A DNA stretch of 64,000 nucleotides from NCBI RefSeq assembly GCF_023158935.1, contig NZ_CP096120.1, positions 1,736,001-1,800,000 on the forward strand, read 5' to 3'. The DNA is from Acinetobacter portensis. Its GTDB lineage: Bacteria; Pseudomonadota; Gammaproteobacteria; Pseudomonadales; Moraxellaceae. The notes under the pieces are model-generated. The model was not told the DNA's origin, searched no databases, and was given only the letters and a program-made list of their open reading frames with translations. This document shows, one piece after another, positions 20,559 to 29,344 of the stretch (position 1 is the first letter of the stretch; each line of letters opens with the position of its first letter). Made by a program: the position numbers and the translations under genes.

Positions 20559-20572
20559 TTTAACAAATGAAA

Positions 20573-20695
20573 TTAACCATTTTGTTTGTTATGCAACGCA
20601 TTGTCATACATACGTTGTTGCTCATATTGCACAGGATTATACGAACACGCAGATACCAATATCGAAAAAGCAGCAACCGCAATTACTTTAGTCAT
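20573..20695 (-). CDS. Very small lipoprotein
   Basis: A 40-residue predicted lipoprotein: a short signal peptide with lipobox LVSACS, then about 23 hydrophilic residues rich in Asn, Gln and Tyr. The open frame runs further upstream to 20812, but the basic n-region MTKVIAVAAF sets the start at 20695 (or 20704, MNVMTK). TTGGATGA upstream of 20695 is a weak ribosome binding site. Function is unknown. It has its own terminator, which supports it being a real gene. Confidence 0.65.
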   Translation of the reverse strand: MTKVIAVAAFSILVSACSYNPVQYEQQRMYDNALHNKQNG

Positions 20696-20846
20696 AACAT
20701 TCATCCAAATTAGTTTAGGGAGATAAACCACTTCCTTAAAATATAAGGTGGTCTTAATTTGTGTGATAAATATACTAAACAACATAAAATAGTTAAAACA
20801 GATTGTTCTCATTATTATGATTTGTTTTTTAGATTAAATAACCAAT

Positions 20847-20876
20847 AAAAAGCCCGAATAGATTTCGGGCTTTTTA
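20847..20876 (-). terminator. copA terminator
   Basis: AAAAAGCCCGAA and TTCGGGCTTTTT pair around a 5-nt loop, with a T-run on the minus strand. Confidence 0.9.
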
Positions 20877-20891
20877 TTCTTGCGATACAAC

Positions 20892-23564
20892 CTATTCAGA
20901 TTTTTGCAATCTTAAAGCATTAATTACAACCGATAATGAACTTAAAGACATGGCAACCGCTGCAAACATTGGTGTTAATAGCAAACCTGTTAATGGAAAA
21001 AATACACCCGCAGCCACAGGAACACCTAATCCGTTATATACGAATGAGAAAGCAAGGTTTTGCTTCATATTTTTCACACCCAGTTTTGCCATGTGAATTG
21101 CATCTGCAACACCACGAATATCACCTTTTACCAAAGTAATTTGTGCTGTTTGTTTCGCGATGTCTGTACCATTCCCCATTGCAATACCAATATGCGCTTG
21201 AGCCAATGCAGGCGCATCATTAATACCATCACCCGCCATTACCACAATACGACCTTGCGCTTGTAATTGCTTCACAATGTCGAGTTTCTCTTGCGGCGTA
21301 CAGTTTCCATAAACTTGCTGAATTCCAAGCTCATTTGCCACAATCTGCGCATTCTTTTCATGGTCACCTGTTGCCATCACCACTTCAACACCATCGGCAA
21401 TAAGTTGACGAATCACCTGATAAGCATTGTGTTTTAAAGCATCATGAATAGAAATGTACGCCAACAAAGTAGAATCTGTTGCTAAGAAACTAATGACCTG
21501 CCCTTGTTCACGTAAAACATCAAGTTCGTTTTGCAAGTCTGCTGAAATTTTTAAACCTAGTTGCTCAATGAGCTTTTGGCTACCAATATAAACTGCAAAA
21601 CCATCAATCTCACCCTTTACGCCAAAGCCCGCAACATCTTCATAATTTTGAACATTTACATAAGATGATGTTGGCACAATTTTAGATAATGTATGTGCAA
21701 TTGGATGCGTTGAGAATTGCTCAATTGAAGCAATCCAAGTTTCTATTTGTTGCTGATCTAACTCGGGTACCAATAACTTAATTTCTTTCAGACTTGGCTT
21801 GCCTTCGGTCAATGTTCCTGTTTTATCAATCACCAAAGTTGTGACTTTACTTAAGGCTTCAATGGCTTCAGCATCTTTAAATAAAACACCTTTTTGCGCT
21901 GCACGACCTGTTGTTGCCATAACAGACATTGGTGTTGCCAAGCCTAAAGCACAAGGACAAGCAATAATTAAAACAGCTACGGCACACATTAAAGCTAAAT
22001 CAAATTGTGCTTTTCCAAAAACCATCCATGCAATAAATGTAAGTACGCTAATTGCCAATACAGTCACTACAAAATATTTTGCAACAACATCGGCTAAACG
22101 TTGTAAAGGTGCTTTTGAACGCTGCGCATCTGCAACTGTTTGAATCATTTTAGCTAGCGTTGTATTTGCACCAACAGCAGCAACCTCTATACGAATACTC
22201 CCTTGCTGATTCACCGTTCCGCCAATCACCTGATCACCCAATTCCTTTTTCACAGGAACAGGCTCACCTGTCATCATCGACTCATCTACATAAGTTTTTC
22301 CATCTACAACCAAACCATCAAGTGGCACTTGCTCACCCGATGCAATTTGTAGAACATCCCCCTGCTTCACCATGGAAATATCAACTTCAATAATTTCGCC
22401 ATTTTGTACCAATGTTGCAGTATTGGCCTGTAAACGAAGCAATGATTTTAAAGCATCGGCTGTTTTTGCACGTGCTTTTAACTCCATAATTTGGCCAAGT
22501 AAACTGAGCGAAACAATCATACAAGCCGCTTCAAAATACACAGCAACGCCATGACCTGTTTTTGCTTCCATTGGAATAAGTGAAGGGAAAATGGTTGCAA
22601 CAATACTATATGCAAAGGCAGCAATTACACCCACACCAATTAAGCTCCACATATTCAAATTACGTGTTTTGTAAGATGAAATGCAACGTTCTAAAATTGG
22701 TTTACCTGCCCAAAGCACCACAGGAAGTGAAAGCACAAGCTCAATCCACGGCTGAATATGCTGAGGAATCATGGCATGAACATGCGAACCCATTGCCAAT
22801 ACAAATACCAGTAAAGTTAATGGCAAGGTTTTCCAAAAACGATGACTAAAATCGACCAATTCAGGGTTTGGACCATCGTCCAACGTGGGTTGCATTGGTT
22901 CTAAAGCCATACCACAAATAGGGCAAGTTCCTGGACCTTTTTGCACAATTTCAGGATCCATTGGGCAAGTAAAATCCATGTCCGCAGCACCTTCAGGTAC
23001 AGGTCGCTCATCAAAAGGAATTAAATAAAACTCAGGATCGGCTTTAAATTTTTCTACGCAAGATGCATTACAGAAGTAATAAGTCTTATCTTGATAATCT
23101 GTTTTTAAATCGGTTGATGTATCTACAGACATACCACAAACCAAGTCTATTTCTGTATTGGCATCTGCACTTGGTTTTGAGCCACCGCAACAACTTGATT
23201 TTTTGACTTCAACAACTGGTTCTTTATGTTTTGAACCACAGCATTGAGTTGTCTTTTCCTCAACGACTTCAGTTTTTGCTTGAGTACCACAACATGATTT
23301 TTTTTCAGGAGCAACTTGTTCTTTTTTAGAGCCACAGCATGAAGATTTTACGGGTGATACATCCGTTTTAGCCAAATACTTTTCTGGGTTTTCTGCAAAT
23401 TTTGTTTTACATCCATCACAGCAAAATAGATAGCGTTTCACTTCAAAATCGAAATATCGCTCAGAATCTTCTGCAACCGTCATACCGCAAATCGGATCTG
23501 TCGTTACAAGTTCTAGCTTTGCTTTAGACTGAGAACAACATGCAGATTTTTTAGCTTGTTCCAT
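20892..23564 (-). CDS. copA: Copper-type P1B ATPase with two YHS domains and a Cys-rich linker
   Basis: ATP-driven heavy-metal exporter, probably Cu(I). Residues 21-65 and 138-181 are YHS/TRASH metal-binding domains (DPICGM and DLVCGM starts). Between them is a Lys/Glu-rich linker with CC pairs at 76-77, 91-92, 108-109 and 125-126; another pair is at 9-10. Residues 198-221 form the MDPEI/CPICGM heavy-metal-binding motif found in many Cu-ATPases. The core has TGEP (432-435), the membrane CPC metal site (536-538), DKTGT phosphorylation site (580-584), an HP motif in STHPIAH and GDGINDAPAL. The start may instead be the GTG at 23573. It is divergent from a MerR regulator. Confidence 0.9.
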   Translation of the reverse strand: MEQAKKSACCSQSKAKLELVTTDPICGMTVAEDSERYFDFEVKRYLFCCDGCKTKFAENPEKYLAKTDVSPVKSSCCGSKKEQVAPEKKSCCGTQAKTEVVEEKTTQCCGSKHKEPVVEVKKSSCCGGSKPSADANTEIDLVCGMSVDTSTDLKTDYQDKTYYFCNASCVEKFKADPEFYLIPFDERPVPEGAADMDFTCPMDPEIVQKGPGTCPICGMALEPMQPTLDDGPNPELVDFSHRFWKTLPLTLLVFVLAMGSHVHAMIPQHIQPWIELVLSLPVVLWAGKPILERCISSYKTRNLNMWSLIGVGVIAAFAYSIVATIFPSLIPMEAKTGHGVAVYFEAACMIVSLSLLGQIMELKARAKTADALKSLLRLQANTATLVQNGEIIEVDISMVKQGDVLQIASGEQVPLDGLVVDGKTYVDESMMTGEPVPVKKELGDQVIGGTVNQQGSIRIEVAAVGANTTLAKMIQTVADAQRSKAPLQRLADVVAKYFVVTVLAISVLTFIAWMVFGKAQFDLALMCAVAVLIIACPCALGLATPMSVMATTGRAAQKGVLFKDAEAIEALSKVTTLVIDKTGTLTEGKPSLKEIKLLVPELDQQQIETWIASIEQFSTHPIAHTLSKIVPTSSYVNVQNYEDVAGFGVKGEIDGFAVYIGSQKLIEQLGLKISADLQNELDVLREQGQVISFLATDSTLLAYISIHDALKHNAYQVIRQLIADGVEVVMATGDHEKNAQIVANELGIQQVYGNCTPQEKLDIVKQLQAQGRIVVMAGDGINDAPALAQAHIGIAMGNGTDIAKQTAQITLVKGDIRGVADAIHMAKLGVKNMKQNLAFSFVYNGLGVPVAAGVFFPLTGLLLTPMFAAVAMSLSSLSVVINALRLQKSE

Positions 23565-23596
23565 CTTAGACACTCTTACATTTTTATGTTTATACT

Positions 23597-23628
23597 AGGA
23601 TAAAGTCTGTACCTAGGTACAGAGTCAA
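23597..23628 (-). promoter_or_regulatory. MerR-type copA promoter and operator
   Basis: On the minus strand -35 TTGACT (23623-23628) and -10 TATCCT (23597-23602) are 20 bp apart, the over-long spacing typical of MerR-family targets. The spacer contains the perfect 16-bp palindrome CTGTACCTAGGTACAG (23607-23622), the expected regulator site. The neighbouring divergent merR gene fits. Metal-dependent activation of copA is inferred. Confidence 0.88.
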
Positions 23629-23647
23629 GTATTTTAGGAGACAATAT

Positions 23648-24025
23648 ATGTTTACCATTGGCAAACTCGCTAAAATGACCGATTCATCTGTTGAAACCAT
23701 TCGTTATTATCAACGTATTGGCTTAATGCGCATTCCTGAACAGCAAGGAAATTATCGCTTTTATTCTAATCAAGATGTTGAAACCTTAAGCTTTATTCAA
23801 AAAGGTAAAGATGCAGGATTACAACTGAGTGAAATACACGAATTATTAAAATTACAAATAGATGATCGAGATCAAGTTCGAAAAGTGATTGAGCAACGTT
23901 TAGAAAAAATTGATTTACGCATTAAAGAATTAAAAGCCTTAAAAAAACGCCTGAGTTCTTGGGTAGATGAATGCAAATCTACAGATGAAAATTGCTGTCC
24001 TATTTTAAAAGAACTAAAGCAATAA
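23648..24025 (+). CDS. MerR-family metal-responsive regulator
   Basis: A 125-residue DNA-distorting activator. The N-terminal winged helix is FTIGKLAKMTDSSVETIRYYQRIGL (residues 2-26), followed by a long dimerisation helix (about 75-105). A C-terminal metal loop has C109, C116 and C117; C109 to C117 spaces as Cx7C, the pattern of the Cu(I) sensor CueR. There is no cysteine at the start of the dimerisation helix, which argues against Hg or Cd/Zn sensors. It is divergent from copA and presumably controls it. AGGAG precedes the ATG. Copper as the signal is an inference. Confidence 0.88.
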   Translation: MFTIGKLAKMTDSSVETIRYYQRIGLMRIPEQQGNYRFYSNQDVETLSFIQKGKDAGLQLSEIHELLKLQIDDRDQVRKVIEQRLEKIDLRIKELKALKKRLSSWVDECKSTDENCCPILKELKQ

Positions 24026-24137
24026 ATAATCTAAATCAATTTTAAAACGGCAAATGATTCATCACAAATAAACCTAGTTTATTTTAGCCTTCAAGCAGTA
24101 CAATCCTATTCAAATGTTGTTCTAATTTTTCAATATC

Positions 24138-24713
24138 ATGCAGACATTAAGACGCCAAATTCGTAAGCAACGTAGAAGCCTTTCTTCATATCAACAAGCA
24201 CAAGCTGAAACTCGCGCTTTGAATCAATTACGTCGTCTTAATCAATATCAAACTGCTCAACACATTGGTATTTATTTAGATGCATTTGGTGAAATAAGAA
24301 CAAAAAAAATCATTGAAATGGCATTCAAACATGGCAAACAAGTTTATTTACCTGTCGTTTGCAATATGAGTCAAAAACTCGTTTGGGTTGAAATTTCACA
24401 ACATCAATATAGAAGTAAACGTTTTGCCAACCATATTTTAGGTATGCAAGAACCTCGAAAAAGTCGTGGTTTTCATGTGGCTAAATTAGACTTACTCGTT
24501 ATGCCTTTATTGGCTTGTGATGAGTTTGGAACGCGTATAGGAATGGGAGGTGGATTTTATGATCGCACTTTAGCAAACTCGCCTCGCAAGCCGTATCGTT
24601 TAGGTTTAGCGCACGATTTTCAATTTCTAAATATACAACTTGAACGCCAAACATGGGATCAACCTTTAGATGCCCTACTTACACCAAGTAAATTGCATCG
24701 TTTTAAACGCTAA
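24138..24713 (+). CDS. 5-formyltetrahydrofolate cyclo-ligase
   Basis: Converts 5-formyl-THF to 5,10-methenyl-THF with ATP, returning stored folate to the active pool. The 191-residue protein has the basic start TLRRQIRKQRRSLS, the central LLVMPLLACDEFGTRIGMGGGFYDRTL motif, and AHDFQF near the end. In enterobacteria this gene (ygfA/fau) follows the 6S RNA gene; only 112 bp lie upstream here, so no 6S RNA fits. It precedes lon but probably has separate transcription. Confidence 0.93.
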   Translation: MQTLRRQIRKQRRSLSSYQQAQAETRALNQLRRLNQYQTAQHIGIYLDAFGEIRTKKIIEMAFKHGKQVYLPVVCNMSQKLVWVEISQHQYRSKRFANHILGMQEPRKSRGFHVAKLDLLVMPLLACDEFGTRIGMGGGFYDRTLANSPRKPYRLGLAHDFQFLNIQLERQTWDQPLDALLTPSKLHRFKR

Positions 24714-24858
24714 ATCACCATTTAAACTATAGCTATCACTTAAAAATCACATATTTAGTCAATTTTTAGACATTTTATTAAGCATTACCCTTGTAATTTT
24801 TTAAATACCCATCACTATAAAAACATGGCAACACCGTTGTTACTCATTAGGAGTGCCC

Positions 24859-27285
24859 ATGTCTGAAAATATTATGAATGAAGAAACCTTAGAACCTCAG
24901 GTTCCTAGCGTGTTACCGCTTTTAGCGTTACGTGACGTGGTCGTTTACCCTCACATGCAAATTGCCTTATTTGTGGGTCGTGAAAAATCGATCAAGGCTG
25001 TTGATGTCGCTCGTAACAATGACAACTTGGTATTTGTTGTTGCACAAAGAGATTCTCTTACAGAAGAAATTGATCACGAAAATCTATATCAATACGGTAC
25101 TGTCGCGAAGATTGTCCAAGTTGTGAATCATGAAAACGATGAAAACTGCATAAAAGTATTAATTGAAGGTTTACATCGTTCTAAACTCGTGAAAATTATC
25201 GACAACGATGATCACCTCACAGCAGAACACAGCTTAAGCGATATGACTGTTTCTGTGGATGCAGCAACTCAATCTAATCGTGTTGAAGAATTACGTGCTT
25301 TATTTGCGCAATATGCAGAAGCGAAATTACGTAATGCACGCGAACTTATTGCAGCGGCAAATAAAATTGAAGACTTACTTCAGTTATTGTTCTTTGTTGC
25401 AACACGCGTACCTTTGAATATTAATGTTAAACAAAAGTTCTTAGAACACGACGAATTTGAAGCACATTTACAAGAGCTCATGACTTATTTATTGCAACAA
25501 TCTGAAGAACAACAGATTGAGCAAACATTGCATGACTCTGTAAAACGCCAAATGGAAAAGAATCAACGCGAATACTTCTTAAATGAAAAAATGAAGGTCA
25601 TTCAGCGTGAACTTTCCGACATTAATGGCGGTGCTGAAGATGATGTTGCAGAAATTGAACGTCGTTTAGCTGAAGCAGATTTACCTGAACATGTACGTAA
25701 AAAAGCTGAATCTGAATTCCGTAAGCTAAAAGCAATGCAACCTGCATCAAGTGAAGCAGCTGTAGTTCGCAACTATATTGAGGCAATTTTAGATACGCCT
25801 TGGAACAAGGCGAGCAAAGTCAGCATCAATTTAACAAAAGCTCAAGACATTCTAGATGCAGACCATTATGGCTTAGATGAAGTTAAAGAGCGTATTGTTG
25901 AATATCTTGCTGTTCAATCACGCGTGAAAAAACTTCGCGGACCTATCCTTTGTTTAGTTGGTCCTCCTGGTGTCGGTAAAACATCACTGGGCGAATCTGT
26001 AGCAAAAGCAACAGGTCGTGAGTTTGTTCGTATGGCACTTGGTGGCGTACGTGACGAAGCGGAAATTCGTGGTCACCGTCGTACTTATATTGGGGCGATG
26101 CCGGGTAAAATTGTGCAGTCATTGACTAAAGTAGGCGTGAAGAACCCATTGTTCTTACTCGACGAAATTGACAAGATGGCGCAAGACTACCGCGGCGACC
26201 CTGCTTCTGCCCTGCTTGAAGTCCTTGATCCATCGCAAAACTCTAAGTTTAACGATCACTATTTAGATCTTGATTTAGACTTATCTGAAGTGATGTTCAT
26301 TTGTACTGCAAACAGCATGAATATTCCTGAAGCACTTCTTGACCGTATGGAAGTGATTCGTCTTCCAGGTTATACAGAAGATGAAAAAGTGAATATTGCA
26401 GACCGTTACCTTGTTCCTAAAGCAATTAAGAACAATGGTTTACGTGCCAAAGAATTGACTGTTCATGAAGAAGCGATTCGTGACATCGTACAGCGTTATA
26501 CACGTGAAGCAGGTGTTCGTAGCTTAGAACGTGAAGTGTCTAAAATTGCACGTAAAGTGGTTAAAGAAGCCGTAAGCAAGAAAGCGAAAAATCTTCAAGT
26601 TGAAGTGACATCAGCTAACTTACCAGATTACTTAGGCCCTCATAAGTTCGACTTCGGTATGGCTGAAGAAGAAGCACAAGTGGGTCGTGTAAATGGTCTT
26701 GCTTGGACTTCGGTTGGTGGTGAGCTTCTGAATATTGAAGTTGCTGCTGTACCAGGTAAAGGTAAGTTCATTACCACAGGTTCACTTGGCGATGTAATGA
26801 AAGAGTCAATTACAGCAGCAATGACTGTAGTTCGTACTCGTGCAGATGAGCTTGGTATTGAAGCTTCTCGTTTTGAAGAAACTGATGTTCACGTGCATTT
26901 ACCTGAAGGTGCGACGCCTAAAGATGGCCCATCTGCTGGTTTAGCGCTGACGCTAGCTTTAGTTTCTGCATTCACTAAAATTGCGATTCGCCCTGATATT
27001 GCAATGACAGGTGAAACGAGTTTAAGCGGTCGTGCTATGCGTATTGGTGGCTTAAAAGAGAAGTTACTTGCTGCGCACCGTGGCGGCATTAAACTTGTAT
27101 TTATTCCGCAAGAAAACGTTCGCGATTTAATTGAAATTCCTGACAATGTAAAAGAAGGTTTGGAAATTAAAGCGGTTAAATCTATTGATGAGATTTTAGC
27201 TTTAGGTCTTGTTTCTACGCCTAAACCTTTGGTGAAAGCGCCAATTGTTAAAGCTGTAGATGAAGGTAAAGCTGCCCGTCATTAA
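24859..27285 (+). CDS. lon: ATP-dependent protease Lon
   Basis: Cytosolic AAA+ serine protease that degrades damaged and regulatory proteins. The N-terminal substrate domain covers about 14-210, then a coiled-coil region, the AAA+ module with Walker A GPPGVGKT (368-375) and FLLDEIDKM, and the protease domain with catalytic Ser692 in PKDGPSAG and the lysine partner about 43 residues later. I use the ATG at 24859 (MSENIM) with GGAG nine bases upstream, giving 808 residues. No heat-shock promoter was recognised upstream. Confidence 0.98.
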   Translation: MSENIMNEETLEPQVPSVLPLLALRDVVVYPHMQIALFVGREKSIKAVDVARNNDNLVFVVAQRDSLTEEIDHENLYQYGTVAKIVQVVNHENDENCIKVLIEGLHRSKLVKIIDNDDHLTAEHSLSDMTVSVDAATQSNRVEELRALFAQYAEAKLRNARELIAAANKIEDLLQLLFFVATRVPLNINVKQKFLEHDEFEAHLQELMTYLLQQSEEQQIEQTLHDSVKRQMEKNQREYFLNEKMKVIQRELSDINGGAEDDVAEIERRLAEADLPEHVRKKAESEFRKLKAMQPASSEAAVVRNYIEAILDTPWNKASKVSINLTKAQDILDADHYGLDEVKERIVEYLAVQSRVKKLRGPILCLVGPPGVGKTSLGESVAKATGREFVRMALGGVRDEAEIRGHRRTYIGAMPGKIVQSLTKVGVKNPLFLLDEIDKMAQDYRGDPASALLEVLDPSQNSKFNDHYLDLDLDLSEVMFICTANSMNIPEALLDRMEVIRLPGYTEDEKVNIADRYLVPKAIKNNGLRAKELTVHEEAIRDIVQRYTREAGVRSLEREVSKIARKVVKEAVSKKAKNLQVEVTSANLPDYLGPHKFDFGMAEEEAQVGRVNGLAWTSVGGELLNIEVAAVPGKGKFITTGSLGDVMKESITAAMTVVRTRADELGIEASRFEETDVHVHLPEGATPKDGPSAGLALTLALVSAFTKIAIRPDIAMTGETSLSGRAMRIGGLKEKLLAAHRGGIKLVFIPQENVRDLIEIPDNVKEGLEIKAVKSIDEILALGLVSTPKPLVKAPIVKAVDEGKAARH

Positions 27286-27298
27286 TTGCATAAGCAAT

Positions 27299-27328
27299 AA
27301 AAAAAGCACACTTCGGTGTGCTTTTTTT
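27299..27328 (+). terminator. lon terminator
   Basis: AAAAAGCACAC-TTCG-GTGTGCTTTTT, a stable tetraloop hairpin with T-run. Confidence 0.95.
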
Positions 27329-27390
27329 ATTTCTATTAAATTTGAGAATAATATATTTTCATTTTTTACGTTTCGCATAAGAGATTTATG

Positions 27391-27816
27391 TTAAATATCT
27401 TTATGGAATTCTTCTAATTCAATCATTTCTTCTTTATAAGAATGACTTTCAATTCTTATAGCACCTAGCCAAAGATCAAAACTATCATATGAGAAATTAT
27501 CCCAAGGTGAGTTTTTAGAACTGCCAAAATCGTAAATTCTAACTTTTAAGTTATCTTTTAAGTCAAATAATGCAACAATAGGCCAAGAATCATTTATAAA
27601 ACCTGATGGATCATGAATATAAGCGAAGGGTATCAAATTTGATTTTGGAAAGTTGCTTTGAATAATTCGAAAAAAATTGTCTAATTTTTTATAATCATTT
27701 TCAAAAGTTTTCCATGGTTCAATGCATTCATTAGTATCTAACCAGAGTACAAAATTCTTTGGTAAACAAGAAATTATTTCACTGAATTGTTGTATATAAA
27801 TATCAAATATTTTCAC
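27391..27816 (-). CDS. SUKH-like (SMI1/KNR4) protein, possible orphan immunity protein
   Basis: A 141-residue acidic protein. The pattern LIPFAYIHDPSGF, then VALFD, then VRIYDFG and SYDSFDLWL matches the SMI1/KNR4 (SUKH) fold, used widely as immunity proteins against polymorphic toxins; this assignment is by eye. It starts at a GTG (27816) with GGG upstream. DNA is more AT-rich than the neighbouring lon gene. No toxin gene is adjacent: lon lies on one side and an IS1-family element on the other. It could be a relic of a lost toxin-immunity locus, or have an unrelated role. Confidence 0.6.
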   Translation of the reverse strand: MKIFDIYIQQFSEIISCLPKNFVLWLDTNECIEPWKTFENDYKKLDNFFRIIQSNFPKSNLIPFAYIHDPSGFINDSWPIVALFDLKDNLKVRIYDFGSSKNSPWDNFSYDSFDLWLGAIRIESHSYKEEMIELEEFHKDI

Positions 27817-27857
27817 TTAAAAACCCTTTTAAGAGCGTTAAAGAAGACAGTTTTTAA

Positions 27858-27886
27858 TGGTGAATAACAATCGATGTTATTCACCA
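27858..27886. repeat. Perfect 12-bp inverted repeat beside the IS1 element
   Basis: TGGTGAATAACA and TGTTATTCACCA with a 5-nt loop. No T-run follows on either strand, so it is not a clear terminator. It may be a relic of an element end or an operator. Confidence 0.5.
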
Positions 27887-27914
27887 ATTAAAATGTCTAT
27901 GCGATAAACCATTT

Positions 27915-28702
27915 GGTGGTGTTTCCAAAAGTATGCTGAAATTAAATGAAGCCATTATTGATATAAAAGAAGGTTAAGTCGAAGGCTTTAAAATGGTTTT
28001 CAAGCTTTTTCGAAAAATTACAACTTTTCCTAAAACTACGTCTAATTCGATGCCTTATTTTACAATTATTTCCTTCAATACCTACAGTAAAAAACTTACC
28101 AATACTTTGCTTACAGTTTTTAAAGGCAGTCACAAAACTATCCCAGTGATCACTTGAAATTCGGGTGTAGTGAACACCTAATTGCTTTAACTTTGCCTTC
28201 AATCGTTGGACTGTCGCCAGATCTCGTTTACCCCAAACATAAGCAACAATTTCACCTGTTTCTCTATGGTATGCGTAAATAAGCCATTGTTTATTCTTTT
28301 TATTTCCTACAAAAGTCCAAAACTCATCAACCTCAATAGATTCATAATAATTTTGCTTAGGGCGAATTTTATAAGTGGATTTACTTAATGTTCGTAAAAC
28401 CTTACCTATGCTGACACGCTCGGTTTCTGCAATATCTCTTATACCACCCCCTCTAACCATCAGGTGGAGTATTTTATTTGTTATACCAGAATGACAACCT
28501 CGGTAACTAAGAGCATGATCCCCAATAAACTGACGCTTGCAGTTTTTACATTGATAGTTTTGCTTACCATTTAGTTTGAAGCCATTTTTCTTTATACTGT
28601 CACTTCGACAGGTTGGACATTTGATTTCTAGTGTTATTTGCATCTCACTATTTTATCAAAAGCCAACCTGTTTTTTTTCAGCATACTTTTTGAAACACCA
28701 CC
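27915..28702 (-). mobile_element. IS1-family insertion sequence, complete
   Basis: A 788-bp element bounded by 27-bp terminal inverted repeats with one mismatch, both starting GGTGGTGTTTC (27915-27941, and 28676-28702 on the minus strand). It encodes a single intact transposase on the minus strand. The flanking 8-9 bp (AACCATTT on the left, TAAATTAC on the right) do not match, so the usual target duplication is absent. The right end abuts the truncated IS5-family gene. Confidence 0.9.
27942..28643 (-). CDS. IS1-family transposase (single frame)
   Basis: A 233-residue DDE transposase. An N-terminal zinc-ribbon (CPTCRSDSIKKNGF and CKNCKRQF, residues 9-40) is fused directly to the catalytic part: Asp in SIEVDEFWTF, Asp in SSDHWDSF and Glu in VGIEGNNCKIRHRIRR. 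The ending RKSCNFSKKLENH is typical of IS1. Classic IS1 needs a frameshift to join InsA and InsB, whereas this copy is one open frame, as in many other members. It appears intact. Confidence 0.92.
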   Translation of the reverse strand: MQITLEIKCPTCRSDSIKKNGFKLNGKQNYQCKNCKRQFIGDHALSYRGCHSGITNKILHLMVRGGGIRDIAETERVSIGKVLRTLSKSTYKIRPKQNYYESIEVDEFWTFVGNKKNKQWLIYAYHRETGEIVAYVWGKRDLATVQRLKAKLKQLGVHYTRISSDHWDSFVTAFKNCKQSIGKFFTVGIEGNNCKIRHRIRRSFRKSCNFSKKLENHFKAFDLTFFYINNGFI

Positions 28703-29344
28703 TAAATTACTTACGCTGTTATAGAACTCAAATTGAGTTATCCGCCGACTATAACCTAGCTGAAAGTAATGTGAATCGTACGATTCAGAAAGTTGAAAAT
28801 GCTCTGATTCAATCACGGATTTTCGCATTGCCTAAAAGGAGTCAAAAGTTTAGTGAGGAGGATTATGTAATCGTTGATGTCACTGAGTCACAGATTGAGC
28901 GTCCCAAAAAAACAAAGAAAATTCTATAGCGGTAAAAAGAAGAAACATACGCTAAAAACACAGGTCATTTTTAACCCAAAATTAAAGCAAATTGTAAGTA
29001 TACAGATTGAAGATGGCAGAAAACACGATCTGACGATTGCGCGTAAGTATTTGAAGGAGATGGTCATTTATCCTTGTATCATGGCAGATTTAGCCTATAA
29101 AGGATTTCATCAGATTAAGAGTAAGTTACTCATTCCAATCAAGAAACCTAAGAATTTATCATTACCCCAAATAGCAAAACAGATCAACCAAGAAATCAGT
29201 CGGCGTAGGATCACAATTGAACATATCAACGGCAAACTTAAACATTTTCGGATATTAACAGAACGCTATAGAAATAGACGGAAACGCTTTGGTCTAAGAA
29301 TGAATTTAATTGCTGGAATGGTGAATTGGATGCTCTTAAATTAA
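28703..29344 (+). pseudogene. IS5-family transposase, 5'-truncated and frameshifted
   Basis: Two overlapping frames together make the C-terminal two thirds of an IS5-type DDE transposase. The first reads YRTQIELSADYNLAESNV through VDVTESQIERPKK; the second continues with RKFYSGKKKKHTLKTQ, ADLAYKG and the ending HFRILTERYRNRRKRFGLR. The frames join at a run of seven A (28906-28912); one A fewer would restore the frame. Some IS5 subgroups use programmed frameshifting, so this may be a natural slippery site, but the missing first 70-80 residues already make the gene defective. Confidence 0.82.

Noticed and set aside
20249-20570. Open reading frames across the tRNA-Cys/tRNA-Leu genes
   Set aside because: The DNA is fully explained by two cloverleaf tRNAs and a terminator; the same spurious frame appears over tRNA-Leu copy 2.
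24026-24137. Possible 6S RNA gene upstream of the formyl-THF cyclo-ligase gene
   Set aside because: In enterobacteria 6S RNA precedes this gene, but only 112 bp are available and no long closed hairpin is seen.
27858-27886. Rho-independent terminator
   Set aside because: The 12-bp stem is perfect but has no T-run on either strand; listed only as an inverted repeat.
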